Origin: Myxococcales bacterium
GTDB lineage: Bacteria > Myxococcota_A > Bradymonadia > UBA7976 > UBA1532
Assembly: GCA_020633555.1 (NCBI GenBank)
Contig: JACKDL010000015.1
Location: forward strand, 62,001 to 126,000
Length of the DNA: 64,000 nucleotides
Reading direction: 5' to 3'
Part shown: positions 25,879 through 35,506 of the stretch, in pieces
Layout: the number at the start of each line of letters is the position of its first letter
Position numbering within the stretch: the stretch's first letter is position 1
Notes under the pieces: model-generated
Told to the model about the DNA's origin: nothing
Seen by the model: the letters and a program-made list of their open reading frames with translations, nothing else
Databases searched by the model: none
Made by a program: the position numbers and the translations under genes

Positions 25879-26566
25879 ACGCCATGCACCCGCCGCCCCG
25901 CTCCGCACGACCCTGTGGCCGATCGTCTCCGTCTGCCTGCTGCTCTGGCCCCTGGCCGCCCCGGCGCAGCAGGTCACCGCCATGCCCACCGCCCAGGCCG
26001 CCTCGGTCCAGGTGGGCCTGGACTCGGCCGTCGCCGCGCGGCTGGGCTACCACCACCGGCTGACGCTGGGCGGGTGGCCCCACGGGCTGCAGTTGCGAGC
26101 CCGGCTGGCCGTCCCGGTGGCCACCCCGGATCTGGCCGACACCCGCGCCGAGGTGGGCGCCCAGGCCGCCTTGGTCCAGTGGCGCGCCCTGTGGTTGCTG
26201 GCCGAGCTCGATGGGGTCCTGCTGAACACCCGCAACGCCGCCTTCGCCGCCAACGCCCTGGGCCTGCGGGCTGCCCTGCTGCCCGGCTACCGGGGCGGCC
26301 GCTGGGGCCTGCTGGCCGATCTGGCCTACGAGGCCACGCTGGCCGCACACCTGCGCCCCTCCGACCGCTACCGCCGCAAGGTCTACCCGCAGGCCCGCGA
26401 CGGCTGGTACGGCCACCCTGGCGGCACCTGGCAGCTCGGCGTGCGCGCCGGGGTCCGCCTGGGCCCCGTGGAGCTGGCCGCCCGCCTGGGCTGGATGATC
26501 ACAGAGCAGGGCGCCCCGCACCTGCCGCCGTTCTTCGGCACGTTGGGCCTGGCCCACGCCTTCTGA
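25875..26566 (+). CDS. outer membrane beta-barrel-like protein, apparent one-base frameshift
   Basis: The body (25982-26566) reads as alternating beta-strands typical of a small barrel (VQVGLDSAVAARLGY, LQLRARLAVPVATP, LGVRAGVRLGPVEL) and ends in Phe (LGLAHAF). Just upstream in the same frame is a signal peptide (LWPIVSVCLLLWPLAAPAQQ), but that frame has no ATG/GTG start. A GTG at 25875, overlapping the hydrolase stop as GTGA, starts the adjacent frame. The span from this GTG to the stop is one base short of a multiple of three. A single missing base in the C-rich run at about 25888-25905 would join them into 230 residues. It may be a sequencing gap or a real mutation. Confidence 0.55.
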
Positions 26567-26586
26567 GCGTTCCGGGGCGCGCGACG

Positions 26587-27498
26587 CTACCGGCGCAGCA
26601 GCCGGGGTCGGTCGCCCACCAGCCGGCACAGCGGGCCGGTGTCGTCGCAGAGCTTGTTGGCCGCCGCCTGGTTGGGCGCCGCCACTTTCAGGGTCTTCAG
26701 CCCACAGCGGCAGTCGTAGTTGCTGAAGGTGGGCACCAGCGCGCCGGCCGGCTTCTCCGGCGCCGTCGGCATCAGCGCGGCGACGGGCCCCCGAGCCGGC
26801 GCCTCGGCCCGCGCGCTCACCCCCCGCACCCGGGCTTCGGTGGTCTGGGCCTCCTCGCTGGCCACCTCGGCCTCGGCCGCCGCCTTGTCCGCCTTCGCCC
26901 GCGCGTCCGCCGCCGCCTGGGCCTTGACCTCGGCCTCGGCCCGGGCCGCCGCCGCCCGCCGCCGCGCCTCGGCCTGCCGCGCCTTGTCGGCCCCCTCGGC
27001 GGCCAGCCGCTCGGCCTCGGCGTGCGCCGCCGCCACCGCGGCCTCCTGCTCGCGCTTGAACTGCTCGAGCTGAGCCTTCAGGGCCTCGGACTTCGCCTGC
27101 TCCGCGTCGGCCAGCGCCTTGCGCAGGGTGGCGACCTCCTGGGCCACCGCGGCCTTCTGCACCTCGGCCCAGGCCCGCAGGCCGTCGTCGTCGGCGGTCT
27201 GGTGGATGAAGTCGATGAGGGCCAGCCGCTTCACCTCATCGTCCTGCTCCAGGAACTGCGCGATGAAGCCCAGGTTGGTGTCCCGCTCGAACTTGCGGGC
27301 CTCCATGGCCGCCTCGTGCTGAAACCGCGCCTGCTCCAAGGTCAGCTTGCGCACGTCCATGCGCTGGTTGTGCAGGTCCACGGTCAGGTAGGCCGCCACC
27401 CCCGTCACGCAGGTCAGCACCACCGGCGACCACGCCTTGAACCACGCCAGCTTCGCCTCGTGCGCGAACCGCGCCTGCTCCAGCTCCTGCTCGATCAT
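26587..27498 (-). CDS. single-pass membrane protein with long coiled coil
   Basis: A 303-residue protein. One membrane helix near residues 23-43 (AWSPVVLTCVTGVAAYLTV), then about 170 residues of Ala/Glu/Lys/Arg-rich coiled coil (EQFKREQEAAVAAAHAEAE). A short C-terminal domain has three Cys (NYDCRCGLKTLK and a later LCDD). The start is backed by CAGGAGGGGG. It looks like a structural or scaffold protein of the envelope. It lies downstream of the OmpA-like gene on the same strand, but a hairpin separates them. Function not recognised. Confidence 0.6.
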   Translation of the reverse strand: MIEQELEQARFAHEAKLAWFKAWSPVVLTCVTGVAAYLTVDLHNQRMDVRKLTLEQARFQHEAAMEARKFERDTNLGFIAQFLEQDDEVKRLALIDFIHQTADDDGLRAWAEVQKAAVAQEVATLRKALADAEQAKSEALKAQLEQFKREQEAAVAAAHAEAERLAAEGADKARQAEARRRAAAARAEAEVKAQAAADARAKADKAAAEAEVASEEAQTTEARVRGVSARAEAPARGPVAALMPTAPEKPAGALVPTFSNYDCRCGLKTLKVAAPNQAAANKLCDDTGPLCRLVGDRPRLLRR

Positions 27499-27509
27499 GG
27501 CCCCCTCCT

Positions 27510-27530
27510 GGCGACCGCCCCACGGTCGCC
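27510..27530 (-). terminator. hairpin between two same-strand genes
   Basis: Stem GGCGACCG/CGGTCGCC with a five-base loop, between the end of the OmpA-like gene and the ribosome site of the coiled-coil gene. It could terminate the first transcript or shield the second start. Confidence 0.35.
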
Positions 27531-27569
27531 CAGGGGCCCCGGGGGGTCAACTCCGGGCCGGCCCTCTGA

Positions 27570-28895
27570 TCAGAGCGGCTTGCGGCTCATCAGGAGCAGC
27601 ACGCGGTGGCCCCGGCGGTCGGGCGGCAGCACCGACACGAAGATCACCGCGTTGCTCGAGAAACCGAAGGCGCGCAGCGCGAAGGTGTGTCGCAGCGGTG
27701 AGCGGTCCAGCTCCGAGCTGCGCTTCACCGAGGGGAAGCACGCGCGCACCTCGGCCAACACCGCCTGCCAGCGCGCCACGGCCGCGGCCTCGTCGGGGAA
27801 AGCCCCGACCTCGCAGTGCACCGCGCCGCGCACCAGCTCGCAGGTGGGGTAGCCGGGCAGCGGCGGGCTCAGCGCGAAGGTCCCGTCGGAGCGCTCGGCC
27901 CCGCGCAGGCCCTCGATCCGGTCGCGGTCCAGGGCCCAGTAGGTGTCCCACAGACGCCGGCAAAGGGGGCGCGCCTTGAAGCCCGTGGGCACCGCCCGCT
28001 CCAGATCCGTCGGCAGGCTCGCCCCCTCCATGGCTTGCGCGAAGGGCGCCACGTCGGCGGCCTGGGGATCGCACGCGTCGAAGGCGCGCACCCCGCGCGC
28101 CACCGCCTGGCGGTAGCGCTCGAAGGCGGCCCGGTGGCCCGGCGTGTATTGGAAGTTCAGCTCGAAGTCGATGACGCGCGCCACCTCGTCGCCCAGGGTG
28201 TCCATGCGGGCGTCGTGGCCCCTCAACCAGGCCAGCCCCGCCCGCGCCTTCTGCCCGCACGCGGCCGCGGCGGAGACGCCGTCCGCGAACCGCGTCACGC
28301 GCGCGTTCGCCTCGGCCAGCAGCGCGTCGAGCCGGGCAGCCGGTTCACCGCCGGTGGCCGCCAGGGGCACCGACGCCACCGGATCCGCCTCTCCCGGATC
28401 CGCCGCCACCCCCACCGCCGCCGCGGGCGCATCGAGCGCCGCCTCCACCGCCGCCGGGCCCGTCGGCGCCTGCCCCGCGGCGGCCCGCCAGACGACGGCG
28501 CCCGGCTCATCGCCGCCAGCCACCTCCACGCGGGCCAGCGCGGGCGTCACGCCCATCTGCGCCAGCCAGGCGCGGATGACCCGGGCCCGCGCCGCCGCCC
28601 GCTCGGCCGCCCCGTCGCCTGCCTCGGGCGCCACCGCCACCACCGCCAACACCCCGGTGTCCAGCAGCGCCTGGCCCATGGAGGTCACCATGAGCTCGCC
28701 GCGCTCGCTCAGGTCCACCCCGTCGCCCTTGAAGTAGAACCGGGCTGGCCGGCTGACCGGCAGCCGGGCCAACACCTGGGCGCGCGCGGCCTTGGCGCGC
28801 GGCTCACCGCGCGCCGCGGACAGCGGGCTGGCCCAAAGCGCCGCGCACAGCGCCACCCCACCCCACGCCCGAAGCCCCCCCATCCAGCGCCCCAT
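27570..28895 (-). CDS. exported protein with weak OmpA-like N-terminal domain
   Basis: A 441-residue exported protein, signal ending SPLSAARGE, start supported by GGAGGGG. Residues about 45-130 resemble an OmpA-type peptidoglycan-binding fold (FYFKGDGVDLSERGELMV, then RARVIRAWLAQMGVTPA) but lack the usual acidic and Arg anchor residues. The rest is a helical domain with several Cys (AACGQKARAGLAWLRG, CRRLWDTYW, CELVRGAVHCEVG). The C-terminal part may be a beta-rich cap. I cannot assign a role. It is divergent from the DUF58 operon. Confidence 0.5.
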   Translation of the reverse strand: MGRWMGGLRAWGGVALCAALWASPLSAARGEPRAKAARAQVLARLPVSRPARFYFKGDGVDLSERGELMVTSMGQALLDTGVLAVVAVAPEAGDGAAERAAARARVIRAWLAQMGVTPALARVEVAGGDEPGAVVWRAAAGQAPTGPAAVEAALDAPAAAVGVAADPGEADPVASVPLAATGGEPAARLDALLAEANARVTRFADGVSAAAACGQKARAGLAWLRGHDARMDTLGDEVARVIDFELNFQYTPGHRAAFERYRQAVARGVRAFDACDPQAADVAPFAQAMEGASLPTDLERAVPTGFKARPLCRRLWDTYWALDRDRIEGLRGAERSDGTFALSPPLPGYPTCELVRGAVHCEVGAFPDEAAAVARWQAVLAEVRACFPSVKRSSELDRSPLRHTFALRAFGFSSNAVIFVSVLPPDRRGHRVLLLMSRKPL

Positions 28896-29042
28896 GACCC
28901 CTCCAGCACCTGACCGCGCGCCCACGGTACGCAGCCCGGCCGCCCCCTGGGAATGCCTGTCACCACAGCCCTGTTGGAGCGACGCCACCGTGCGGTACGG
29001 TGGCGCTGCCACCCCAACGGCCGGGCAAGCATCGTCACCCCC

Positions 29043-30344
29043 ATGGAGCGCACCCTCCCCCGCCCCGCACGACCTCGCCTCTGGGCCCGCCTGCGCCCCT
29101 GGGCTCGCGCTGTGGCCGATCGCGTCCCGCTCACCGGGCTGGGGCTGACCGTGCTGCTGGGCAGCCTGCTGGCCTGGGAGGTCTACGCCACCGGCCACAC
29201 TGACTTCGTGCTGCGCGCCGCGGTTGTGCTCGCCTGGGCGATGTTGGCGGTGTCTACCGTGGGCGTGGCCCTGACGGCGCTGGTGGTCATGCTGCGGCTG
29301 CGGCGCCTGCCCGCGCAGGCGGTGCTGCGGCGCACCGAGGTGGGCCGCCCCTTCACCACCGATCTCAAGCTCCCCCGGCTGGCCTGGTGGCCCCTGGTGC
29401 AGCTCGACGTGCGCTGGGACGGCCCGCCCGACTTCCAGGTCAGCCTGCAGGCCGAGGGCCCCCACGCCCGCGAGAAGGTCACCCCCCAGGGCCGCGGCTT
29501 CCGGGCCTCGCTCACCCGCCGGGTGACCATCCACGACATCTTCGGGCTGGCCGCGCTCACCCTGCCCCACAAGAGCGAGGCTGCCCTGCGCGTGGTGCCC
29601 GCCATGGCCCCCGGCCATATGCGCCTGGCCCTGCGCCACGCCGCCGCCGAGGGCATGCCCCACCCCGACGGCGAGCCCGTGGGCGACCTGGTGGAGATGC
29701 GCCGCTACGCCCCCGGCGACCCCATGCGCATGGTGCTGTGGAAGGTGTACGCCCGCTCGCGGCGGCTGCTGGTGCGCATGCCCGAGCGGGCCATCACGCC
29801 GCAGCCGAGCCTGGTGGCGTGGTTCGTGCCCGGCCCCGGCGACGAGGCCACCGCCTCGGCGGCGCGCACCTTCATCGAGCGCGGCGAGCTGGGCGAGGAC
29901 TTCGTGTTCGGCGCCGACGGCACCGATCACCTGCTGCACACCGCCCACGACGCCGTCGAGGCCATCATCGACTCGGCCCACGTGCGCCAGGCGGGCGGCC
30001 AGGGGCTGCACAGCCTGCGGGCCCTGGACCGCCACCAGCTCAACAACACCGTGTTCTTCGTGCCCGCGCAGGCCGGCCCCTGGCTCGACCGCCTGAAGGC
30101 CTTCTGCGGCGCCCTGCCCGCGCGGCCCACCTTCGTGGTGGCCATCGACGCCGTCACCGCCCGGGCGCCCGGTGCGGTGAGCCGCGCGCTGCTCACCCAC
30201 GCCGAGCGGCCCGCCGAGGCCCCTCTGGTGGGCGATCTGAAGGGCCTGGTGGACCGCCTGACCGCCCTGGGCGACGTGCAGCTCCTGCACCGGCCCAGCG
30301 GCCGGCGTATGTCGCCCGGCGAGCTGGATCGGAGGCTGAAGTGA
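29043..30344 (+). CDS. DUF58 membrane protein
   Basis: A 433-residue protein with two membrane helices near the N-terminus (about 30-85), an immunoglobulin-like part, and a DUF58 core marked by EMRRYAPGDPMRMVLWK and ARSRRLLVRMPE, the family's conserved 'R.Y.pGD..R.i.W' motif. DUF58 proteins pair with MoxR ATPases in many bacteria and look vWA-related. It is the first gene of a five-gene operon and its stop overlaps the next start (GTGA). An in-frame ATG 90 bp upstream exists but has no hydrophobic or conserved content. Confidence 0.85.
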   Translation: MERTLPRPARPRLWARLRPWARAVADRVPLTGLGLTVLLGSLLAWEVYATGHTDFVLRAAVVLAWAMLAVSTVGVALTALVVMLRLRRLPAQAVLRRTEVGRPFTTDLKLPRLAWWPLVQLDVRWDGPPDFQVSLQAEGPHAREKVTPQGRGFRASLTRRVTIHDIFGLAALTLPHKSEAALRVVPAMAPGHMRLALRHAAAEGMPHPDGEPVGDLVEMRRYAPGDPMRMVLWKVYARSRRLLVRMPERAITPQPSLVAWFVPGPGDEATASAARTFIERGELGEDFVFGADGTDHLLHTAHDAVEAIIDSAHVRQAGGQGLHSLRALDRHQLNNTVFFVPAQAGPWLDRLKAFCGALPARPTFVVAIDAVTARAPGAVSRALLTHAERPAEAPLVGDLKGLVDRLTALGDVQLLHRPSGRRMSPGELDRRLK

Positions 30345-32547
30345 GCGGGTCCGGGACCACCGCGCGCGAGCCCCGCTGGGTGGTGGCGCTGAAGGGCCTG
30401 CTGCTCGGCGCCGCAGCGCTGCTGTACCTGTGGCCCATGGCCACCCGCCCGGGCCTCATCGCCGGCCTGGTGGGGCTGGCCGCGGGCGTGGGCGTGGCCC
30501 GGCTGGTGGAGCCCCGCCGGCTGCGCACCTGGGCGGGCGGCGCCCTGGCCGTGGGGCTGGGCCTGTTCGCTTTCCCGCTGGGCGGCGCCCTGCTCAACAG
30601 CACCACCGCCGGCGACGCGCTGGCCGGGCGCACCCTGCTGGTGCTGGCCGACGGCCTGCAGTGGGGGCTGGCCGCCTTCGCCCTGGGCTTCGGCCTGCGC
30701 TTCCTGGCCGCCCGCGCCCGCCCGCTGGCGGTGCTCGAGGCCGCCTTCGTGGTGGGCAGCGTGGCGTACACGTTCGCCCGCCACCGCGATCACATGATCG
30801 CCCAGCCGCGCTTCTTCGCCGACTGGGCCTGGTCGCTGGGCTACGACCCCACCATCATCCTCATGGCGCTGGGCGTGGCCGTGGCCGCGGTGGCGACCCT
30901 GCTGCTCCTGCGCGAGCAGCACCCGGCCAAGCTGGCCATCACCGCGCTCATGCTCCTGTTACTGGGCCTGGCCGTGTACCAGCTCATGGGCTTCGTGCCG
31001 GTGGAGGTGGAGCCCTTCACCAACGGACTGGGGCTCACCGACAACCCCGGCGACGGCGGCGGGGACGGAAAGGACGGGGACGGCAAGGGCGGTCAGGGCA
31101 ACGACAAAGACGGCAAGGGCGGCGGGGCCAACGGCAAGGGCGACAGCAACTCGAAGAACAACAGCTCGGGCGGCGGCGCCGGAGGCGGCGCCCCCCCACC
31201 CCCGGTGCCCGTGGCGGTGGCCATCTTCAACGACGACTACGACCCGCCGGGCGGCATCTACTACTTCCGCCAGCAGGTGCTCAGCCGCTTCGACGGCACC
31301 AAGCTCGTGGCCGACGACGCGGGCCGCTTCGACCACGACGTCATCACCGAATTCCCCGAGCGCGGCCCCATCGAGGTGGCGAAGGACGCGCCCAACCCCG
31401 ACTTCCACACCCGGGTGCCCACCACCATGTTCCTGCTGCACGATCACCCGCAGCCGGTGGGCCTGTCGCAGAGCATCCGGGTGGAGCCCCACGACAACCC
31501 GGCGCCGCGGCGCTTCGTGGCCGCCTACTCGGTGGTCAGCCAGACCCTGTCCACGGGCCTGGATCGCTTCCTGGGCCGCGCCTCGGTGGATCCCACCTGG
31601 TCGCCGAGCGCCGGGAACACTACCTGGCCTACCCCGACGACCCTCGCTACGCCACGCTCGCCGCCGAGATCCTGCACGAGGGCCTGGACCCCCGCTTCGT
31701 GGGCGACGACGTGGCCAAGGCGCTGGTGATCAAGGGCTGGCTCGAGAAGCACGGCTTCTACACCCGCAAGGAGCGCCACGCCGGCGTGCCCGACCCCGCC
31801 GGCGACTTCCTCTTCGGCAGCCTGCGCGGCTACTGCGTGCACTTCGCCCACAGCTTCGCCCACCTCATGCGCAGCCAGGGCATCGCCGCCCGGGTGGCCC
31901 TGGGCTACGCCGTGGACACCCGCCTGCGCGGCTCGGGCTCGGCGGTGCTGATCATGGGCGACCGCGCCCACGCCTGGCCCGAGATCCACATCGAGGGCGT
32001 GGGCTGGATCCCCTTCGACATCTACCCCGAGCGCAGCGACGAGGAGCCCGCGGGCTTCGTGGATCAGAGCCTGGAGAACCTGCTGGGCGAGCTGGCCCGC
32101 GACGATCCCAGCGGCGGACGCAACGCCGATGCCGACAAGGCGCTCGAGATCCCCTGGGCGGCCTTGGGTCGCGGCACCCTGGCCCTGCTGGTGCTGCTGC
32201 TGACCCTGCTGTACAGCGTCAAGGTGGCCCGCCGGCTGTGGCCGCGGCTGTCGCCCGGGCAGCGGACCATCTTCATCGCCGTGCTCGACCAGCTCGCCGA
32301 TCTGGGCCACGTGCGCCAGCGCGGCGAGACCCGGGAGCGCTACGCCGCCCGGCTCGCGCCCTTGGCGCCCAGCCTGGGCGAGCTGACGATGCTGCACCTG
32401 CGCGCCGCCCTGGGCGGCCGCGACGCCGGCCCCGCCGCCGCCCAGGCGCTGGCCGCGAAGATCGATCTGGAGCTCGCGCGCGCCGTGCCCCGCTGGCGGC
32501 GCGCGCTGGCCGTGCTCAACCCCGTGGGATGGTGGTTCGCCCGATGA
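30341..32547 (+). CDS. TgpA-like transglutaminase membrane protein, apparent frameshift
   Basis: The gene starts at GTG in a 4-bp overlap with DUF58. It encodes six or more membrane helices (about 15-215), a Gly/Asp/Lys-rich linker, and a periplasmic transglutaminase core with the triad GYC (Cys499), RAHAW (His544) and FDIYP (Asp560). A further membrane helix and a DUF4129-like tail end it. The reading changes frame at about 31601-31606: the frame before reads VDPTWS and the frame after reads ERREHYLAYPDD. One missing G restores a 735-residue protein, and the total span is exactly one base short. Both halves keep strong coding bias. Confidence 0.8.
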
Positions 32548-33578
32548 CTGATCTGTACTCGACCGTCGATCCGGCGCCCGCGCCGCAAGACACCGCGATC
32601 CGCACCCTGAGCGACGCCCGCCAGGTGGCCGAGGCCCTGCGGGCCCGCATGCGCTACGACGTCATGGGCCGCGACGGGGTCATCGAGCTGGTGCTGGTGG
32701 CGCTCCTGGGCGACGGCCACGTGCTGCTCGAAGACTACCCCGGCTCGGGCAAGACCACCCTGGCCAAGGCCCTGGGCCAGAGCATCATCGACGACAAGCC
32801 CGACGACGCCATCGCCGCCTTCCGGCGGGTGCAGTTCACCCCCGACATGCTGCCCAGCGACATCACCGGTGTGATGGTGTTCGACACCGAGAGCAGCCAG
32901 TTCCACTTCCGCCACGGGCCTGTGTTCGCCCACGTGCTGCTGGTGGACGAGATCAACCGCACCAGCCCCAAGGTGCAGGCCGCGCTGCTGGAGTGCATGG
33001 CCGAGAAGCAGGTCACCGTGGACAACATCAGCCACGACCTGGACCAGCTCTTCTTCGTCATCGCCACCCAGAACCCGCTGGACTCCGTGGGCACCTACCC
33101 CCTGCCCCAGGCCCAGCTCGACCGCTTCCTGTTCAAGATCCGCATGGCCCACGTGGACCGCGCCAGCGAGCTGGAGGTGCTGTCGAGCTGGGGCAAGCCC
33201 CGCACCCGGCCCACCCACCTGCCCCGGGTGCACCGCGACCAGATCGTGCAGGCCCGCGCCCTGCTGCGCGAGCAGGTGACCGTCTCGCCGCTCATGCACG
33301 AGACGCTGGTGGATCTGGCCACCGCCGTGCGCCAGGACGAGCGCTGCAGCCAGGGCATCAGCACCCGCTCGCTGGTGCAGGCCATCCCCGCGCTGCAGAC
33401 CCTGGCCCTGGTGCGCGGCCGCGACTTCGTCACCGCCGACGACCTGGAGCACCTGGCCATCCCGCTGTTCCAGCACCGCCTGTCGGTGCTGCCGGGCGTC
33501 GAGGATCCCGGCCAGGTCATCAAGGACAACCTGCGCAAGCCCCTGGAGACCCTGGCCCGGGCCACGCTGAAGCGGTGA
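32544..33578 (+). CDS. MoxR-family AAA+ ATPase
   Basis: A 344-residue cytoplasmic AAA+ ATPase of the MoxR branch. Walker A is DYPGSGKTTLAKA (about 64-76), Walker B LLVDEINRTSPK with Asp135/Glu136, and sensor 1 is FVIATQNPLD. The C-terminal lid (about 250-344) contains GISTRSLVQAIPALQ with the sensor 2 Arg. It probably acts as a chaperone for the DUF58 and transglutaminase proteins, as in other MoxR loci. The ATG overlaps the transglutaminase stop (ATGA) and the stop overlaps the next GTG. Confidence 0.93.
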   Translation: MTDLYSTVDPAPAPQDTAIRTLSDARQVAEALRARMRYDVMGRDGVIELVLVALLGDGHVLLEDYPGSGKTTLAKALGQSIIDDKPDDAIAAFRRVQFTPDMLPSDITGVMVFDTESSQFHFRHGPVFAHVLLVDEINRTSPKVQAALLECMAEKQVTVDNISHDLDQLFFVIATQNPLDSVGTYPLPQAQLDRFLFKIRMAHVDRASELEVLSSWGKPRTRPTHLPRVHRDQIVQARALLREQVTVSPLMHETLVDLATAVRQDERCSQGISTRSLVQAIPALQTLALVRGRDFVTADDLEHLAIPLFQHRLSVLPGVEDPGQVIKDNLRKPLETLARATLKR

Positions 33579-35506
33579 CGCACGCCCGTCCCATCGCCCC
33601 GGGCCCCGTCGCCCTGGTGCTGCTGTTGCTGTTGGCGGCCCTGCCCGCGCTGGCCCAGCGCCTGCCCGGCAGCGCCGGCGAGCTCGAGGCCTACGCCAGC
33701 CTCGACGCGCGCAAGTACGCCACCGCGCGGCGGCAGGCCGAGGCCATCCTCGATGAGGGGCCCAGCCTCATCGCCACCTTCGTGCTGGGCTCGGTGCACT
33801 ACCGCGGCGAGGGCAACCACCCCCGCGGCCTGTTCCTGGTGCGCGAGGCCAAGCGCATGCTCGTGGAGCGCTACGGCGAGCCCCCCGATGACGTGGCCTG
33901 GCAGCTCTGGCACAAGCGGATCATGCTCGAAGAGCAGTGGCTGCTGGGCGAGATGGACCGCCGCGAGGACCAGCTCAAGGCCCTGGACGAGCACGATCGC
34001 TTCTACCAGCCCCCCATGGAGGTCCGGCGCATCTGGCCGCTCTTGAAGCTGGGCCGCTTCGACGAGGCCCGCGCCATCGGCAACCGCTACATCCACGACG
34101 ACGATCAGTGGGTGCGCGAGCGGGCCTACAACGGGCTCATGGCCGTCGAGGACGAGGCGCGCAACCGGCAGGCCAGCTACGACTGGGGCCAGAAGGGGCT
34201 GACCGACAGCCGCAAAGAGAGCTGCATCATCGCCACCAACCTGGCGCTGGCGGCGCGGCGCTGCTTCAAGTTCGGCGAGGCCGAGGAGTACGACCAGATC
34301 GCCCTGAAGGCCAACGACCAGAGCTGCCCCACCCCGCCGTACAACCAGCTCGCCGTGGTGCACCTGATCCAGGGCCGCTACCAGCAGTCGCTCAGCGCCA
34401 TCAAGGAGCTGCGCAAGCAGCCGCGCACCCCCGACGTGCGGGTGCAGAACGAGATGGACATCCGCGCCCGGCTCACCGAGCTGCTGTACGCCATGGGCCA
34501 GCACGAGCAGGCCGAGAAGCGGGTGCGCGAGATCATCGCCCGCCCCGATCGCGCGGGCCTCACCAGCGCCAGCGCCGAGAACATCCGCCTGGCCAACCAC
34601 ACCCTGTTCCACGCGGTGATCACCGCCCGCATCCACCAGCAGGCCGAGCGCGCCGCCGTGCGCAACCTGCTGGGATCGTGGGAGGCCCGCTGGCAGGCCC
34701 AGCAGCTCGGCACCCTGCGCTTCGAGCACGCCCGGCAGGCCATGAAGCTGGCCGCCGAGCCCCAGCTCGTGGTGGACATGGTGCGGCCCTACTACACCGA
34801 TACCATGCCCTGGTACTCGGCCACCCTCATCGACATGCTGGGCACCGGCGTCATCCAGGGCATGGTGCGCCAGGCCCGCCAGATGGAGCCCGACTTCCCC
34901 GAGCTGGCCGGCGCCTACCTGGACGCCATGGCCGGCGAGGTGGCCTGGCGCGAGGGCGACTGGGCCCAGGCCGTGGCCCTGGCCGACGCCGCGCTGGCGA
35001 AGCTGCCCGAGCCCGCCGTGCTGCTGCGCCACCGGGTGCGCGCCTGGCGCGCCGACGCCCTGACCCGCCAGGGCGGCGACCCCCGCGACGAGTGGGCCGC
35101 CGTGATGAACCGCTTCCCCACCGTCATGCGCCTGCTCGACCTGGCCCTGCCGGTCACCGTCACCCACGACGGATCCGCCGCCGCCGCCGACGCCGCCGAG
35201 CGCCTGGGCCGCTCGCCCCGGCTGGCCGTGCGCGCTGGCGGCGCCCCCTTCGAGGTGCGCCTCAACGCCGCCGAGAAGGGCCTGAGCCTGTGCCTGTACT
35301 CGGCCGGCGGCGGCCGGGTGAACTGCGCCGAGAGCGAGGACGGCCTGGAGGAGGCCGGCGTGATCACCGCCTGCGATCTGTTCCACGACACGGTGTTCGC
35401 CCCCAAGGTCAGTCTGACCCAGAGCGACATCAACAGCCTGGACGGGCGCCCCCAGCGGGTGAGCGCTCAGGACGCCCTGAAGGGCCTGTTCGGGGACTTC
35501 AAATGA
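33575..35506 (+). CDS. exported TPR-like helical repeat protein
   Basis: A 643-residue protein with a signal peptide ending PALAQ. The bulk is tandem helical hairpins resembling TPR units (RARQAEAILDEG-like spacing, FDEARAIGNRYIHDDD, QHEQAEKRVREIIARPD, DWAQAVALADAALAKLP). The last 120 residues are beta-rich with two Cys. It starts at GTG in a 4-bp overlap with moxR and ends in an ATGA overlap with the MORN-like gene. A periplasmic scaffold role for the operon is inferred. Confidence 0.75.
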   Translation: MTHARPIAPGPVALVLLLLLAALPALAQRLPGSAGELEAYASLDARKYATARRQAEAILDEGPSLIATFVLGSVHYRGEGNHPRGLFLVREAKRMLVERYGEPPDDVAWQLWHKRIMLEEQWLLGEMDRREDQLKALDEHDRFYQPPMEVRRIWPLLKLGRFDEARAIGNRYIHDDDQWVRERAYNGLMAVEDEARNRQASYDWGQKGLTDSRKESCIIATNLALAARRCFKFGEAEEYDQIALKANDQSCPTPPYNQLAVVHLIQGRYQQSLSAIKELRKQPRTPDVRVQNEMDIRARLTELLYAMGQHEQAEKRVREIIARPDRAGLTSASAENIRLANHTLFHAVITARIHQQAERAAVRNLLGSWEARWQAQQLGTLRFEHARQAMKLAAEPQLVVDMVRPYYTDTMPWYSATLIDMLGTGVIQGMVRQARQMEPDFPELAGAYLDAMAGEVAWREGDWAQAVALADAALAKLPEPAVLLRHRVRAWRADALTRQGGDPRDEWAAVMNRFPTVMRLLDLALPVTVTHDGSAAAADAAERLGRSPRLAVRAGGAPFEVRLNAAEKGLSLCLYSAGGGRVNCAESEDGLEEAGVITACDLFHDTVFAPKVSLTQSDINSLDGRPQRVSAQDALKGLFGDFK

